Shown here: positions 20,578 to 28,785 of the stretch, piece by piece
Position numbering within the stretch: position 1 is the first letter of the stretch
Layout of the letters: every line of letters begins with the position of its first letter
From: Cyclobacteriaceae bacterium
GTDB taxonomy: Bacteria > Bacteroidota > Bacteroidia > Cytophagales > Cyclobacteriaceae
Assembly (NCBI GenBank): GCA_016786585.1
Contig: JAEUUI010000007.1
Coordinates: 310,001-374,000, forward strand
Direction: 5' to 3'
Length of the DNA stretch: 64,000 nucleotides
Notes under the pieces: model-generated
Database searches by the model: none
Seen by the model: only the letters and a program-made list of their open reading frames with translations
What the model was told of the DNA's origin: nothing
Translations under genes and position numbers: made by a program

Positions 20578-20787
20578 TTACTTCCCTTCTTCGATCTTCC
20601 CTGCTGCTGCGCCTTCGTCAACTTCTTTCTTAACGTCTTTTACAGCATCCTTGAATTCGCGGATACCCTTGCCTAAGCCCCTTGCGAAATCAGGAATTTT
20701 CTTTGCGCCAAACAACACTAAAACAGCCAATGCGATGATACCCCATTCGGCACCGCCAGGCATTCCAAGCAAAAGAACTGCGTTCAT
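20578..20787 (-). CDS. tatA: Sec-independent (Tat) translocase subunit TatA/E
   Basis: 69 residues from ATG 20787; the longer open frame starting at 20871 would overlap the end of the EnvC-like gene and adds non-homologous sequence. TatA oligomers help move folded proteins across the inner membrane. One N-terminal helix (about residues 14-27), the hinge with F-G-A-K-K-I-P-D-F-A-R-G-L-G-K-G, then an amphipathic helix and a charged tail are all typical. A TATCTTTA box lies at 20815-20808, so it may have its own promoter. It sits between the EnvC-like gene and gatA. In E. coli the amidases that EnvC serves are Tat substrates, which makes the neighbourhood suggestive. Confidence 0.93.
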   Translation of the reverse strand: MNAVLLLGMPGGAEWGIIALAVLVLFGAKKIPDFARGLGKGIREFKDAVKDVKKEVDEGAAAGKIEEGK

Positions 20788-20807
20788 AAGTCTAAATTTT
20801 AGAGGTG

Positions 20808-20815
20808 TAAAGATA
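20808..20815 (-). promoter_or_regulatory. Possible -7 box for tatA
   Basis: TATCTTTA on the minus strand is one base off TAnnTTTG and lies 20 bases before the tatA ATG. No TTG is found at the expected upstream distance. Confidence 0.3.
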
Positions 20816-20849
20816 GAATATATATGAGGAAAATGAAAAAACGTTCTTT

Positions 20850-22067
20850 CTAGCCTTTGGGCCGAAGCCACTGCTGCGGGTTAAGCGGAGTAGTGTTTTT
20901 TCGGATTTGAAACCGCAATTCTGATACGCCTTCGCTGTTTACCTGCAAGAGCCCGATTTCCTGTCCGGTAGTGATTTTTTGCCCCTTTTTTACATAAACG
21001 TCCTTTAACCCGGAGTAAACGGTAAAGTACTCACCATGGGCCACGATGACCGAATTTCCGATTGAGGGTAGAAACGCAACCATCTTCACTTCACCACCAA
21101 AGATGGATTTTACTTTTTCGTTTTGTGCAGTCTGGATGTTCACACCGTCATTCTCAATGATCACATGCTTGAGCGCTGGGTGATTCTGCCGGCCAAAGCC
21201 TTGCGAGATAAATCCGTCAGCCGGCCAGGAGAACTTGCTGCGGTTATCTTCAAACGAAGCTGACAAGGCGATGTAGCTGGTGTTATTTTTTGATTTCGCA
21301 TTTGCCGTTGCTTCTCGCGCAGCACGTTCCATTTCTTCTTTAATGATTTCGTTGATCTTTTTGTCGAGTTCAACGAGCGCTTTCTTAATGTCATCAATAT
21401 CCTGCTTCAGCGACTTTTCCTGCTTTTCAAGATTCTTTACAAGCTTGTTTTGCTGTTCCTTTAAACTGTTGAGCTTGGTGTTTTGCGAAACCTCTTCACC
21501 AAGCAGTACATTTTTTTCGTTGCGTTTGCTTTCAATAATCTTTACCTGACCGGATAGTTCTTCCTGTACTGCGGTGATGGCTGCAGCCTGCTGCTTACGC
21601 TTTTCCGAATATTGCTTCATGTACTGCATCCGCATCACCAGCTGCTGGAATGATTCGGCTGAAAAAAGAAACGTTAATCGTGTTGCACTGTTGTTGGCTT
21701 TTTGGGCCGCATACAACATCGCTGCGTATTCTTTCTTGAGTTTCTTTAAGTCATCCTCCAATGCGCCAATGAATTCATTGTTCTCGGCAATGTCACTATC
21801 GAGATACGTAATTTCACTTTTGATTGATCCGATAAGATTTTCCTGTGCGGAGATTCGCTGCTTTAGGGCGGAGAGTTCGCCCAGCGTGTTTTTCTTTTTG
21901 TCGGTGGTTTGCGAAAGAATCTTTTCAGCCTCCTTGATCTTTTCGAGATTCTGCTGTTTTTCCTTCTGAAGCTGAGCTTTCGACTTTGGCTTCTGTGCCA
22001 TCGCCGGGATGGCAAGTGCTGTAAGCAAAAGCAGGCAAAGGATGCGCAAGCTGTTACCTGCGATCAT
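20850..22067 (-). CDS. EnvC-like murein hydrolase activator, coiled coil plus degenerate LytM (M23)
   Basis: 405 residues from ATG 22067 (M-I-A-G-N-S with signal peptide ending M-A-Q); an in-frame GTG at 22109 would extend 56 bases into the preceding gene. Residues about 30-270 form a long charged coiled coil. The C-terminal 120 residues have the M23/LytM fold, but the zinc ligands are lost: H-x-G-x-D reads N-D-G-V-N, and the usual H-x-H reads E-L-R. A lone His remains in V-A-H-G-E. This matches EnvC, a non-catalytic activator of amidases in division. Upstream lies the DUF4292 lipoprotein gene (overlap 14 bases), downstream tatA. Confidence 0.88.
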   Translation of the reverse strand: MIAGNSLRILCLLLLTALAIPAMAQKPKSKAQLQKEKQQNLEKIKEAEKILSQTTDKKKNTLGELSALKQRISAQENLIGSIKSEITYLDSDIAENNEFIGALEDDLKKLKKEYAAMLYAAQKANNSATRLTFLFSAESFQQLVMRMQYMKQYSEKRKQQAAAITAVQEELSGQVKIIESKRNEKNVLLGEEVSQNTKLNSLKEQQNKLVKNLEKQEKSLKQDIDDIKKALVELDKKINEIIKEEMERAAREATANAKSKNNTSYIALSASFEDNRSKFSWPADGFISQGFGRQNHPALKHVIIENDGVNIQTAQNEKVKSIFGGEVKMVAFLPSIGNSVIVAHGEYFTVYSGLKDVYVKKGQKITTGQEIGLLQVNSEGVSELRFQIRKNTTPLNPQQWLRPKG

Positions 22068-22824
22068 ACTTTTTCGGAATGTTGAACGGGAACCTGAGTT
22101 CTTTATCACCCACTTCTACTTTACTGTACTCAAAAATAATTGTTGTATTCAACAAACCCGCAGCAGCTTTATAAAAAAGCGAGATCGTTCCATCGTATGG
22201 AAAGAGTTTTGTGTCCAGCGGCTGAAAGTTTGCGTAATTAATAACGAGTGAATTGTGGGTATTATTCTCTTTCAATTCCACCTTCTGAATTTTCATCGTA
22301 GCTGCGCTGATGTAATTGAGAACATCAATGGTACCGGATTGCTGGTTGAGCAGGTAAGAGGCAGTCTTTCGTTCTACCGTATCGCGATCGCTGCGGGGCA
22401 TCAGGAGATTCCCCAGCATCGCGGCCTGAATCATATCGTAGTTGATATCCATTTTGAATCGCTTCGAAAGATCGGAATACTGAAAAACGTAGTATTCGTT
22501 TTTCACGTTGTGCATAATGGTAATTGAGTCGCGGGTAATCAACGCCCGGCCACCTTGTACCCCGATCACCGAAAAGTTCATCCAGATCACACTGTCTTTC
22601 CGCACGCGTATGTTGGCTTTAACTTCGGTTTCCTTGTTGGCGTCCTTCAATACCATCCGGCCCCGACCGTGTAGATATTCAAAGTCAATTTCCTCAATCG
22701 AGAGGCTATCGTTCGGAACAATGTTGGCAACCTGCCTGTCGGCCGGTGGTGTAATCTTTTTGCTGCATGATTGTAAAGCAACAACGGAAAGCAATAGCAG
22801 CACAAGCCGCAGGGATTTATTCAT
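22054..22824 (-). CDS. DUF4292 lipoprotein
   Basis: 256 residues with a lipobox (V-A-L-Q-S-C, Cys about residue 20), so exported and lipid-anchored. It fits the Bacteroidota family DUF4292, which has been compared with LolA/LolB-type half-barrels that carry lipoproteins; that comparison is structural and not shown by this sequence. The body has V-K-A-N-I-R-V-R-K-D-S-V-I-W (strand pattern) near residue 70. It overlaps the TPR gene by 8 bases and the EnvC-like gene by 14, which suggests tight co-translation. Function unproven. Confidence 0.82.
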   Translation of the reverse strand: MNKSLRLVLLLLSVVALQSCSKKITPPADRQVANIVPNDSLSIEEIDFEYLHGRGRMVLKDANKETEVKANIRVRKDSVIWMNFSVIGVQGGRALITRDSITIMHNVKNEYYVFQYSDLSKRFKMDINYDMIQAAMLGNLLMPRSDRDTVERKTASYLLNQQSGTIDVLNYISAATMKIQKVELKENNTHNSLVINYANFQPLDTKLFPYDGTISLFYKAAAGLLNTTIIFEYSKVEVGDKELRFPFNIPKKYDRR

Positions 22825-24586
22825 AAATTTTTCGGTTGGCGATTTTCCTGTTTAGTACTTCCGTACCGGTAGTAAGCATGCTGCGGGCTTTTTCCCACTG
22901 CTTTACGGCATCGTCAACCTCGCCCAATTTAAACAGAATATCGCCATAGTGTTCAAAATGTGTTGCAGAAGCCGCTCCGGAATTAATTGCCTTCTCGATT
23001 GCCTTGCGGGCGTCTTTATATTTTTCGCGTGCAAATAAAACCCAGGCATATGTGTCGAGGTACGTTGGGTTTGTTGAATTGATCTTCATAAGTTGGGAAA
23101 CCATCTTTTCTGCTTTCTCCAGTTCCGATTTTCGCACGGCCAGGTAAAAGCTGTAGTTGTTCAGAACGGTTTCATTGTTTTCGTTGAACGCAAGTGCCTC
23201 ATCATATGCACGGTTGGACTTTTCATAATCTTTAAGACTGTTGTACGCATCCCCCAACATGCCGTTGATATCGGCAACCAATGCAGCATTTGAACCACCG
23301 AGTTTTTTTGCCTGCTCAAGCGAAGTGGCGGCATCACGCCAATTTTTTTTACGGAGGTTCGCAAGCCCGTTGAAGTAATACACCATGGCCTGGTTCGGGT
23401 GATATTCCATCGCCTGTTCCGAATGCTGAATGGCATTATCGTATTGCTCAAGCTGTATGTCGAGGTACAGCAAATTCTGCCAAACCTGAAAGCCGGTTGC
23501 ACCATACCGGACAGCGGCCAGATATTCCTTCTGGGCCTCGGCTTTTTGCTCAAGTGTCAGATACAGATCTCCCCCCAGGATGTGGACATTTTCCTGTTCT
23601 GGATAATATTTTTCAAGGATCGTTAGCAGGTCGAGTGCGAACTTCTCTTTATTGGGATCAGTTTGCCTTTTCGCGTGAGCCTGGCTAAGCTCGGTGTTGT
23701 AGGTTCCGAGAACAATGAGCTTGCTGTTAAGCTCCAAATCAGGATCGTTAAATGATGCAATCAAAAGTTGCCTTGCCTTGTCTTCCTGGTTGGTGTCGCG
23801 GTACAGTCCCGCCAGCAACATTTGCGCGCTCGCTGCGGGCTTATTTTCAGCAATAAACTTTTCCAGTTGGGCAATTGCTTTTTCTTTCAAACCATATTGG
23901 GAAAACAGTTCTGCTACTGCCACGGAGAATTGTTCTTCATCCGGAAATGCATTGAGGAGTTTTTCGCCTTCGCGGACAGCATCTTCGGTTCTTCCCAGTT
24001 CGAAATACAATCGTGTTTTTTGAAGCGATGAGATTTCGTTTACACCTGAAAAACTTTCGGCCCGTGTATACACATTGATGGCTTCTTCTTTCTGATCGGC
24101 ATATTGGTACACAGCAGCAAGTTCGTACAGGTGTTCCTGCGAATCAGGAACTTCTTTGAACATCGACTCATAAATCTGTGCTGCTTTATCGAACTGTGCG
24201 AGATCCCGGTAGATTTCAGCTGCCAGCAAATAGAAATATTTGTTCTTTTTTTCGAGTGCAAGTGCATGTTCAATACCGGAAGAAGCACGAAGCTTATCCT
24301 CCTGTTTGTCACTTTGTGCAAGCGACTGCGCGATCTTGTAGTGGACGGTTGCGTTGTTTGGATTTATCTCAAGCGACTTCTGATAATAAATCAACGCCTT
24401 CGTATAATTCTCAAGAATAAAATGCTTTTCCCCTTCTGTGAAATAGAATTCGGCCTCCCGAACCTTTCCGGATGCAACCGTGCTGGAATCACGTTTATTT
24501 TTTTGCGCGAAGCCGGCAGACGAAGTCAGGGCAATCACCATCAAAAGAAGAATAGCACGGAACATTGTAAGTATAAAAGGCTTCAT
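22817..24586 (-). CDS. Secreted tetratricopeptide-repeat protein
   Basis: 589 residues from ATG 24586, which gives a clean signal peptide ending S-A-G-F-A-Q; upstream in-frame ATG 24604 and TTG 24613 are less likely. Nearly the whole mature chain is TPR repeats, from A-E-F-Y-F-T-E-G-E-K-H near residue 45 to the A-V-K-Q-W-E-K-A-R motif at the end, about ten to twelve copies. TPR arrays are scaffolds for protein complexes in the periplasm or outer membrane. It heads the tight block with the DUF4292 and EnvC-like genes, so a part in cell-envelope assembly is likely. Specific partner not visible. Confidence 0.88.
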   Translation of the reverse strand: MKPFILTMFRAILLLMVIALTSSAGFAQKNKRDSSTVASGKVREAEFYFTEGEKHFILENYTKALIYYQKSLEINPNNATVHYKIAQSLAQSDKQEDKLRASSGIEHALALEKKNKYFYLLAAEIYRDLAQFDKAAQIYESMFKEVPDSQEHLYELAAVYQYADQKEEAINVYTRAESFSGVNEISSLQKTRLYFELGRTEDAVREGEKLLNAFPDEEQFSVAVAELFSQYGLKEKAIAQLEKFIAENKPAASAQMLLAGLYRDTNQEDKARQLLIASFNDPDLELNSKLIVLGTYNTELSQAHAKRQTDPNKEKFALDLLTILEKYYPEQENVHILGGDLYLTLEQKAEAQKEYLAAVRYGATGFQVWQNLLYLDIQLEQYDNAIQHSEQAMEYHPNQAMVYYFNGLANLRKKNWRDAATSLEQAKKLGGSNAALVADINGMLGDAYNSLKDYEKSNRAYDEALAFNENNETVLNNYSFYLAVRKSELEKAEKMVSQLMKINSTNPTYLDTYAWVLFAREKYKDARKAIEKAINSGAASATHFEHYGDILFKLGEVDDAVKQWEKARSMLTTGTEVLNRKIANRKIYE

Positions 24587-24622
24587 GCACGTATCAGTCG
24601 GCATACAATTCAAAGATCACTC

Positions 24623-24646
24623 CAAAAGTAACGAATTTCCCTGCAA
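24623..24646 (-). promoter_or_regulatory. Possible promoter of the TPR/DUF4292/EnvC block
   Basis: TACTTTTG on the minus strand (24630 to 24623) matches TAnnTTTG exactly, 36 bases before the chosen ATG. A TTG sits 13 bases further upstream (24646 to 24644), closer than the usual spacing. Confidence 0.37.
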
Positions 24647-24670
24647 GCGGGTTTTTGAGAAACCGGGCGA

Positions 24671-26113
24671 TTATATGACCGGCTGACGGAAATGCCGTCT
24701 TTCAACAAAATAAACCACGATTCCGAAAACGGCTACCACAACTGCGTGAAAGCTGACCGACAGCCAAAGGTTCTCGATCACGATTTTATTTACAACGGTC
24801 ACCAGTATCATGGTACCAACAATGTACACCAGCCCTTTTCCGATAGCGTACGGGATCGGATAAAAACGCTGGCCAATCACGTAACATAAAACAGTCATCG
24901 CACCGTAACAAATGACGGCCGCCCAACTGCTACCCATGAAGCCGAAAAGCGGGATCAATAAGTAATTGGCTGCAAGGGTTATGACTGCGCCAAAGATTGT
25001 GATATATGTTCCGTATTGCGTTTTGTTTGTGAGCTTGAACCAGACGCTGAAGTTGTAGTAGATGCCTAGAAACAGATAGGCAAGTAATAACACCGGTACA
25101 ATAGGAAGACCAACCCGATAATCTGCGCGCATTACATTTTCCAGAACATCCAAATTTATGCTGATGCCCAGCAGAACTGCACAACAGGCGATGATGAAAT
25201 AGTGATTGATTTGCGCAAAAAGTGCTGGAGAGTTTTTGTCTTTCGCGTTGGAGAAGAAAAACGGTTCAGCGGCATACCGGAATGCCTGTATCCCCAAGTT
25301 CATGAATACAGCAAGTTTGTAACAGGCGCCAAACACACCTACTGCGGCTTTGCTGGTCATGTTGCTATAAAAGCCTTCCGGCAGCCAGCGATCAAGTGAG
25401 GTACGCGAGAACATTTCGTTAAACATACCCGCAATACCGGTGATCATGATCGGAAAGGCATATTGAAACATGACTGGTGCCATGGTCTTGTCGAGTGTGG
25501 GACGCCAGGATACGATATCTTTCATGAAGAACAAAAGATAGAATGCGTTGGCTGCGAGGTTGGCAATGAAAACATAGCCTACGTTAATGTCTGGATTGTA
25601 GATCACTTTTAAAAAGTAAAGATTCAATCCCACCATGATTAACACATTCACAATTTTCAGCGTAGCAAATTTGATTGCTTTATTTTCCAGTCTTAACCGT
25701 GCAAACGGGATGGCTACCATTGCATCAATCAGCATGACGAGCGTGAGATAGGTGATGAATTCCGGATGCGATGCTACTCCGTAAAAACTTGCGATGGATG
25801 AAGAAAAAAGAATAAAAATGATTGAAGCTGGTACGCTGATTAACAGTACCACGGTTTGAGCGATATTGAAAATCTTCTTTTTGTCGGCTCCCTCCATCGT
25901 TGAGAATCTGAAGAATGTGGTTTCCATTCCAAACATGAAGATCACGTTAACCACCGCCACAACAGCCATTAATTCGGTAATGACGGCATATTGTTCACGT
26001 TGAAATGCACTGAACGTGTGAATTGGAAGAAGAAGGAAATTCAGCATCCGGGGCAGGATGCTGCCCATACCATATAATAGAGTCTGGCCCGCCAGTTTTT
26101 TAATCTTACTCAT
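24671..26113 (-). CDS. Polysaccharide flippase of the MOP/Wzx type
   Basis: 480 residues from ATG 26113 (M-S-K-I-K-K-L-A-G-Q-T); the frame stays open upstream to 26224 but that extension is not membrane-like. About 12 to 14 hydrophobic helices are visible, with the family N-terminus G-Q-T-L-L-Y-G-M-G-S-I-L-P-R. Wzx-type proteins flip lipid-linked oligosaccharides across the inner membrane. The chain ends with a short basic tail. No glycosyltransferases flank it, so the substrate cannot be named. The gap to the TPR gene is 84 bases. Confidence 0.88.
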   Translation of the reverse strand: MSKIKKLAGQTLLYGMGSILPRMLNFLLLPIHTFSAFQREQYAVITELMAVVAVVNVIFMFGMETTFFRFSTMEGADKKKIFNIAQTVVLLISVPASIIFILFSSSIASFYGVASHPEFITYLTLVMLIDAMVAIPFARLRLENKAIKFATLKIVNVLIMVGLNLYFLKVIYNPDINVGYVFIANLAANAFYLLFFMKDIVSWRPTLDKTMAPVMFQYAFPIMITGIAGMFNEMFSRTSLDRWLPEGFYSNMTSKAAVGVFGACYKLAVFMNLGIQAFRYAAEPFFFSNAKDKNSPALFAQINHYFIIACCAVLLGISINLDVLENVMRADYRVGLPIVPVLLLAYLFLGIYYNFSVWFKLTNKTQYGTYITIFGAVITLAANYLLIPLFGFMGSSWAAVICYGAMTVLCYVIGQRFYPIPYAIGKGLVYIVGTMILVTVVNKIVIENLWLSVSFHAVVVAVFGIVVYFVERRHFRQPVI

Positions 26114-26385
26114 TGGCAGCAGCCGGATTGAAGGGTGAACATCATGCGATAGTAAAACGGATTGCACTAATTTCCAAAATCGGGGATTCGACCGTTTCGG
26201 TTGTCCCAAATTGGGTTTACTCAAAGAACGCTGCTGCGCTAAAGCCGGTTTCGAAAAGATTTTTGAGGCTTATTTCTGCTTCAAAAACAGCGATTTTCTT
26301 TCCATAAGCTATATCAGGCTTGGGTTTATTCGTTTCCCGGCATCATTCTCGTAAAGCAGGCGGAAAGTTGAATGCTTTACCGATT
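26114..26385. other. Intergenic stretch, no gene supported
   Basis: 272 bases between two divergently transcribed genes. A 64-codon frame on the plus strand (26113-26307) overlaps the flippase start and has no recognisable features. On the minus strand a 41-codon stop-to-stop frame without an ATG start ends near 26218. No clear promoter of the TTG/TAnnTTTG form was found for either neighbour. Confidence 0.5.
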
Positions 26386-27543
26386 ATGAAAAAAATTCTC
26401 GCCCCCGTTTTAGTTCTCATCTCCGTAGTCGCTTTTTCACAGGGTGCCTATACTTCGCAAAACAATAAAACCGCGAACTGGGAAACTGCAGCAATCTGGA
26501 CCAAACAGTTTTCCTGGATGGCAGCAGCACCTCCGGGACCGTCTGACGTAGGAGGCTCATATACCGCCAATATTTATGGTGTGATTACGCGAAACGGAAA
26601 CCTCACAATCTCCGGAAGTGCTGTTCTGAATGTATACGATACACTGATTATCAAAGGCAATCTCACGATCTCAAGTGGTCAGGGGGTTTCCGTGCAATCG
26701 GGTGGCGTGCTGATCGTCTTGGGTAACCTGACGTCAACGTCTTCCAGTGGTAATAAGTTGAACAACAACGGAAACGTGGTGGTGACGGGAGAATTTACCC
26801 ATAGCGGAGGAGAGATGGATACACACAGCAGAGTTTACTCCTTCGATACGACACCTACCTTCGGCTGGGGATCGAGTGTTAACGGAGTGAGCTACAACGG
26901 AAACAATACCAACGGAATGGCCAACCAATTAAAATCAAAAGCTAACCTGGCATCTAATAACCCCTCACTATCGAATTATGTTAACACGTTGTTGGGCGTA
27001 ATGCCGATTAAATTGATTTCGTTTACTGCATCAGCAGATCATAACACGGTTTCGTTAAATTGGGTGACCGGGAAAGAAGAAGGTTTCGATCATTTCGAAA
27101 TTGAGCGCGCTTCAGGAGATCTTATCTTTTCGATGATTGGTTCGGTAAAGGGCATGGGGTATAACACCGATGATGAACATGCTTACAGTCTTGAAGATTC
27201 AAATGCGGCTGCCGGTATTAACTACTATCGTTTGAAGTCGGTGGACCTGGACGGATCATTTGAATATTCAAACATCGTAGCGGTTACGGTGGAATCTTCA
27301 AAAACGATTTCAGTTTACCCGAATCCTTCAAACGGAGATTTTGTGAACGTTAGCACCAGCATGAATATTTCTGACAATACCTGGGTGACGATCTTTAACG
27401 AAAGTGGTGTTGCCCTTCAGCGTACGCAGATTACCGATCGCGATACCCGCGTTAACTTCACCAATCACCTTACGTCTGGCGTCTATATCTTGAAGTATAC
27501 TTCACCTGATTTCAACCAGGTGGTGCGCCTCTTCGTAAAATAA
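26386..27543 (+). CDS. Secreted surface protein with type IX C-terminal sorting domain
   Basis: 385 residues from ATG 26386 (M-K-K-I-L-A-P-V; signal peptide ending A-F-S-Q). Residues 45-165 are a repetitive Thr/Ser/Gly/Asn-rich beta region, with L-T-I-S-G-S and L-T-I-S-S-G-Q segments as in parallel beta-helices. A linker V-M-P-I-K-L-I-S-F-T-A leads to a fibronectin-like domain with H-F-E-I-E-R-A and N-Y-Y-R-L-K-S-V-D. The last 75 residues start V-Y-P-N-P-S-N-G and end V-V-R-L-F-V-K, a type A sorting domain that directs export through SprA and anchoring. No enzyme motif is seen; an adhesin or structural role is likely. Confidence 0.9.
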   Translation: MKKILAPVLVLISVVAFSQGAYTSQNNKTANWETAAIWTKQFSWMAAAPPGPSDVGGSYTANIYGVITRNGNLTISGSAVLNVYDTLIIKGNLTISSGQGVSVQSGGVLIVLGNLTSTSSSGNKLNNNGNVVVTGEFTHSGGEMDTHSRVYSFDTTPTFGWGSSVNGVSYNGNNTNGMANQLKSKANLASNNPSLSNYVNTLLGVMPIKLISFTASADHNTVSLNWVTGKEEGFDHFEIERASGDLIFSMIGSVKGMGYNTDDEHAYSLEDSNAAAGINYYRLKSVDLDGSFEYSNIVAVTVESSKTISVYPNPSNGDFVNVSTSMNISDNTWVTIFNESGVALQRTQITDRDTRVNFTNHLTSGVYILKYTSPDFNQVVRLFVK

Positions 27544-28503
27544 TCAAGCCTCCTGAGCGAGTAATGCCGGAAGATTTTTCAAAATGTCTTCCGTCATTTC
27601 TTTTAGACCAAACGCATGATTCCAGCCCCAGTCTTTGCGGGCTGCATTGTCATCGATCGATTTTGGCCAGCTGTCGGCAATGGCTTGCCGGAAGTCGGGC
27701 TGATACGAGATTGTGAAATCAGGAATGTGTTTTTTTATTTCGGCTGCGATCTCAGCAGGGGAGAAGCTCATGGAAGAAATGTTATAGCTGGAACGGATTT
27801 TAACTTTTTCCGCTGGCGCTTCCATCAGATCAAGCGTTGCCTTCACCGCATCGTCCATGTACATCATCGGTAAGTACGTGTCCGGCTTCAGGAAACATTC
27901 AAATTTTTTGTCGGTGATTGCCTTAAAGTAAATGTCAACCGCATAATCCGTTGTACCGCCACCGGGTTTTGTTTTATAGCCGATCAATCCCGGGTACCGG
28001 AGACTTCGTACATCAACGCCCATTTTACGGTGGTACCATTCGCACCAGCGCTCACCGGCTTGTTTGCTGATCCCGTAAATCGTTGTGGGATCCATAATCG
28101 TGTCTTGCGGAGTATTCTCCTTTGGAGTTGTAGGTCCAAATGCCGCAATAGAACTTGGCCAATAGACACGATCAAGTTTATATTCTACGGCTGCGTCCAA
28201 TACATGAACAAGGCCATCCATGTTTAAATGCCATGCAAACTTCGGATTCTTCTCACCGGTTGCAGAAAGCACCGCGGCAAGGTGATAGATTTGGGTGATT
28301 TCGTTTTTCTTAATGAAGTCGAACAGGTTTTTCTGTTTCAGCACATCCAGGATTTCGAAGTTGCCCTGCGATAAAATTCCCTGCGGGTCTTTAATGTCGG
28401 TAGCGATTACATTTTCCTTTCCGTATAGTTTCCAAAGGCCCTGCGTCAATTCTGAACCGAGTTGCCCGCCCGCGCCAATGATGAGAATTTTGTGCTTCTT
28501 CAT
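27544..28503 (-). CDS. tdh: GalE-like L-threonine 3-dehydrogenase (NAD-dependent epimerase family)
   Basis: 319 residues from ATG 28503 (M-K-K-H-K-I-L-I-I-G-A-G-G); the open frame reaches 28599 but the extension has no homologous look. Extended SDR: Rossmann G-x-G-G-Q-L-G near residue 9, Ser in S-S-I-A-A-F-G and catalytic Y-G-I-S-K. The family includes UDP-galactose epimerases, but the adjacent divergent kbl makes threonine dehydrogenase the best reading: threonine to 2-amino-3-ketobutyrate, then Kbl to glycine and acetyl-CoA. The gene abuts the preceding cargo gene tail to tail. Confidence 0.87.
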   Translation of the reverse strand: MKKHKILIIGAGGQLGSELTQGLWKLYGKENVIATDIKDPQGILSQGNFEILDVLKQKNLFDFIKKNEITQIYHLAAVLSATGEKNPKFAWHLNMDGLVHVLDAAVEYKLDRVYWPSSIAAFGPTTPKENTPQDTIMDPTTIYGISKQAGERWCEWYHRKMGVDVRSLRYPGLIGYKTKPGGGTTDYAVDIYFKAITDKKFECFLKPDTYLPMMYMDDAVKATLDLMEAPAEKVKIRSSYNISSMSFSPAEIAAEIKKHIPDFTISYQPDFRQAIADSWPKSIDDNAARKDWGWNHAFGLKEMTEDILKNLPALLAQEA

Positions 28504-28518
28504 AGAGTGAATGTGCGC

Positions 28519-28547
28519 GAAAGTTAAATAAAAATACCTTTTGCAAA
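28519..28547 (-). promoter_or_regulatory. Promoter of tdh
   Basis: On the minus strand, TTTG (28547 to 28544) and TAACTTTC (28526 to 28519; one base from TAnnTTTG) are 17 bases apart. Transcription would begin roughly ten bases before the tdh ATG at 28503. Confidence 0.5.
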
Positions 28548-28580
28548 TGAACCGTTTATGTATGCTTTCGGAAGAACAAT

Positions 28581-28588
28581 TACCTTTG
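28581..28588 (+). promoter_or_regulatory. -7 box before the small ORF and kbl
   Basis: TACCTTTG matches TAnnTTTG exactly. It ends five bases before the GTG at 28593, so a transcript from it would be nearly leaderless. No good TTG sits at the normal distance upstream. Confidence 0.45.
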
Positions 28589-28592
28589 AGCT

Positions 28593-28784
28593 GTGACATT
28601 CGAAGAATACCTGACCGGAAAGAAAATTGACAGTTTGGCGTTTAAAAAGGCTGAACCAACCCGTTGGAATGAATGGGAATACGAGTTTTCGCAATTGCAT
28701 CCCGACAGTTTCACATTGCAAAAGCTCAACCTGATCAATCCAACCCGGAGGAAATACCCATTATTAGTATCTCAACAAAAATAG
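28593..28784 (+). CDS. Conserved small protein upstream of kbl
   Basis: 63 residues from a GTG start (V read as Met: [12 protein letters not shown]). No domain is recognised from sequence. The pattern, with F-E-E-Y-L-T at the start, an acidic W-N-E-W-E-Y-E-F and the end N-P-T-R-R-K-Y-P, resembles short hypothetical proteins I recall from other Cytophagales, which supports it as real (memory, not a search). It is one base from the kbl ATG, so the two are almost certainly co-translated. The function is unknown; it is soluble and acidic to neutral. Confidence 0.68.
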   Translation: MTFEEYLTGKKIDSLAFKKAEPTRWNEWEYEFSQLHPDSFTLQKLNLINPTRRKYPLLVSQQK

Positions 28785-28785
28785 T

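Noticed and set aside
24104-24631. 175-codon plus-strand frame across the TPR gene
   Set aside because: Antisense to the TPR repeats and crossing its promoter candidate; no domain visible.
26113-26307. 64-codon plus-strand frame overlapping the flippase start
   Set aside because: No conserved look and it starts inside the flippase start codon region.
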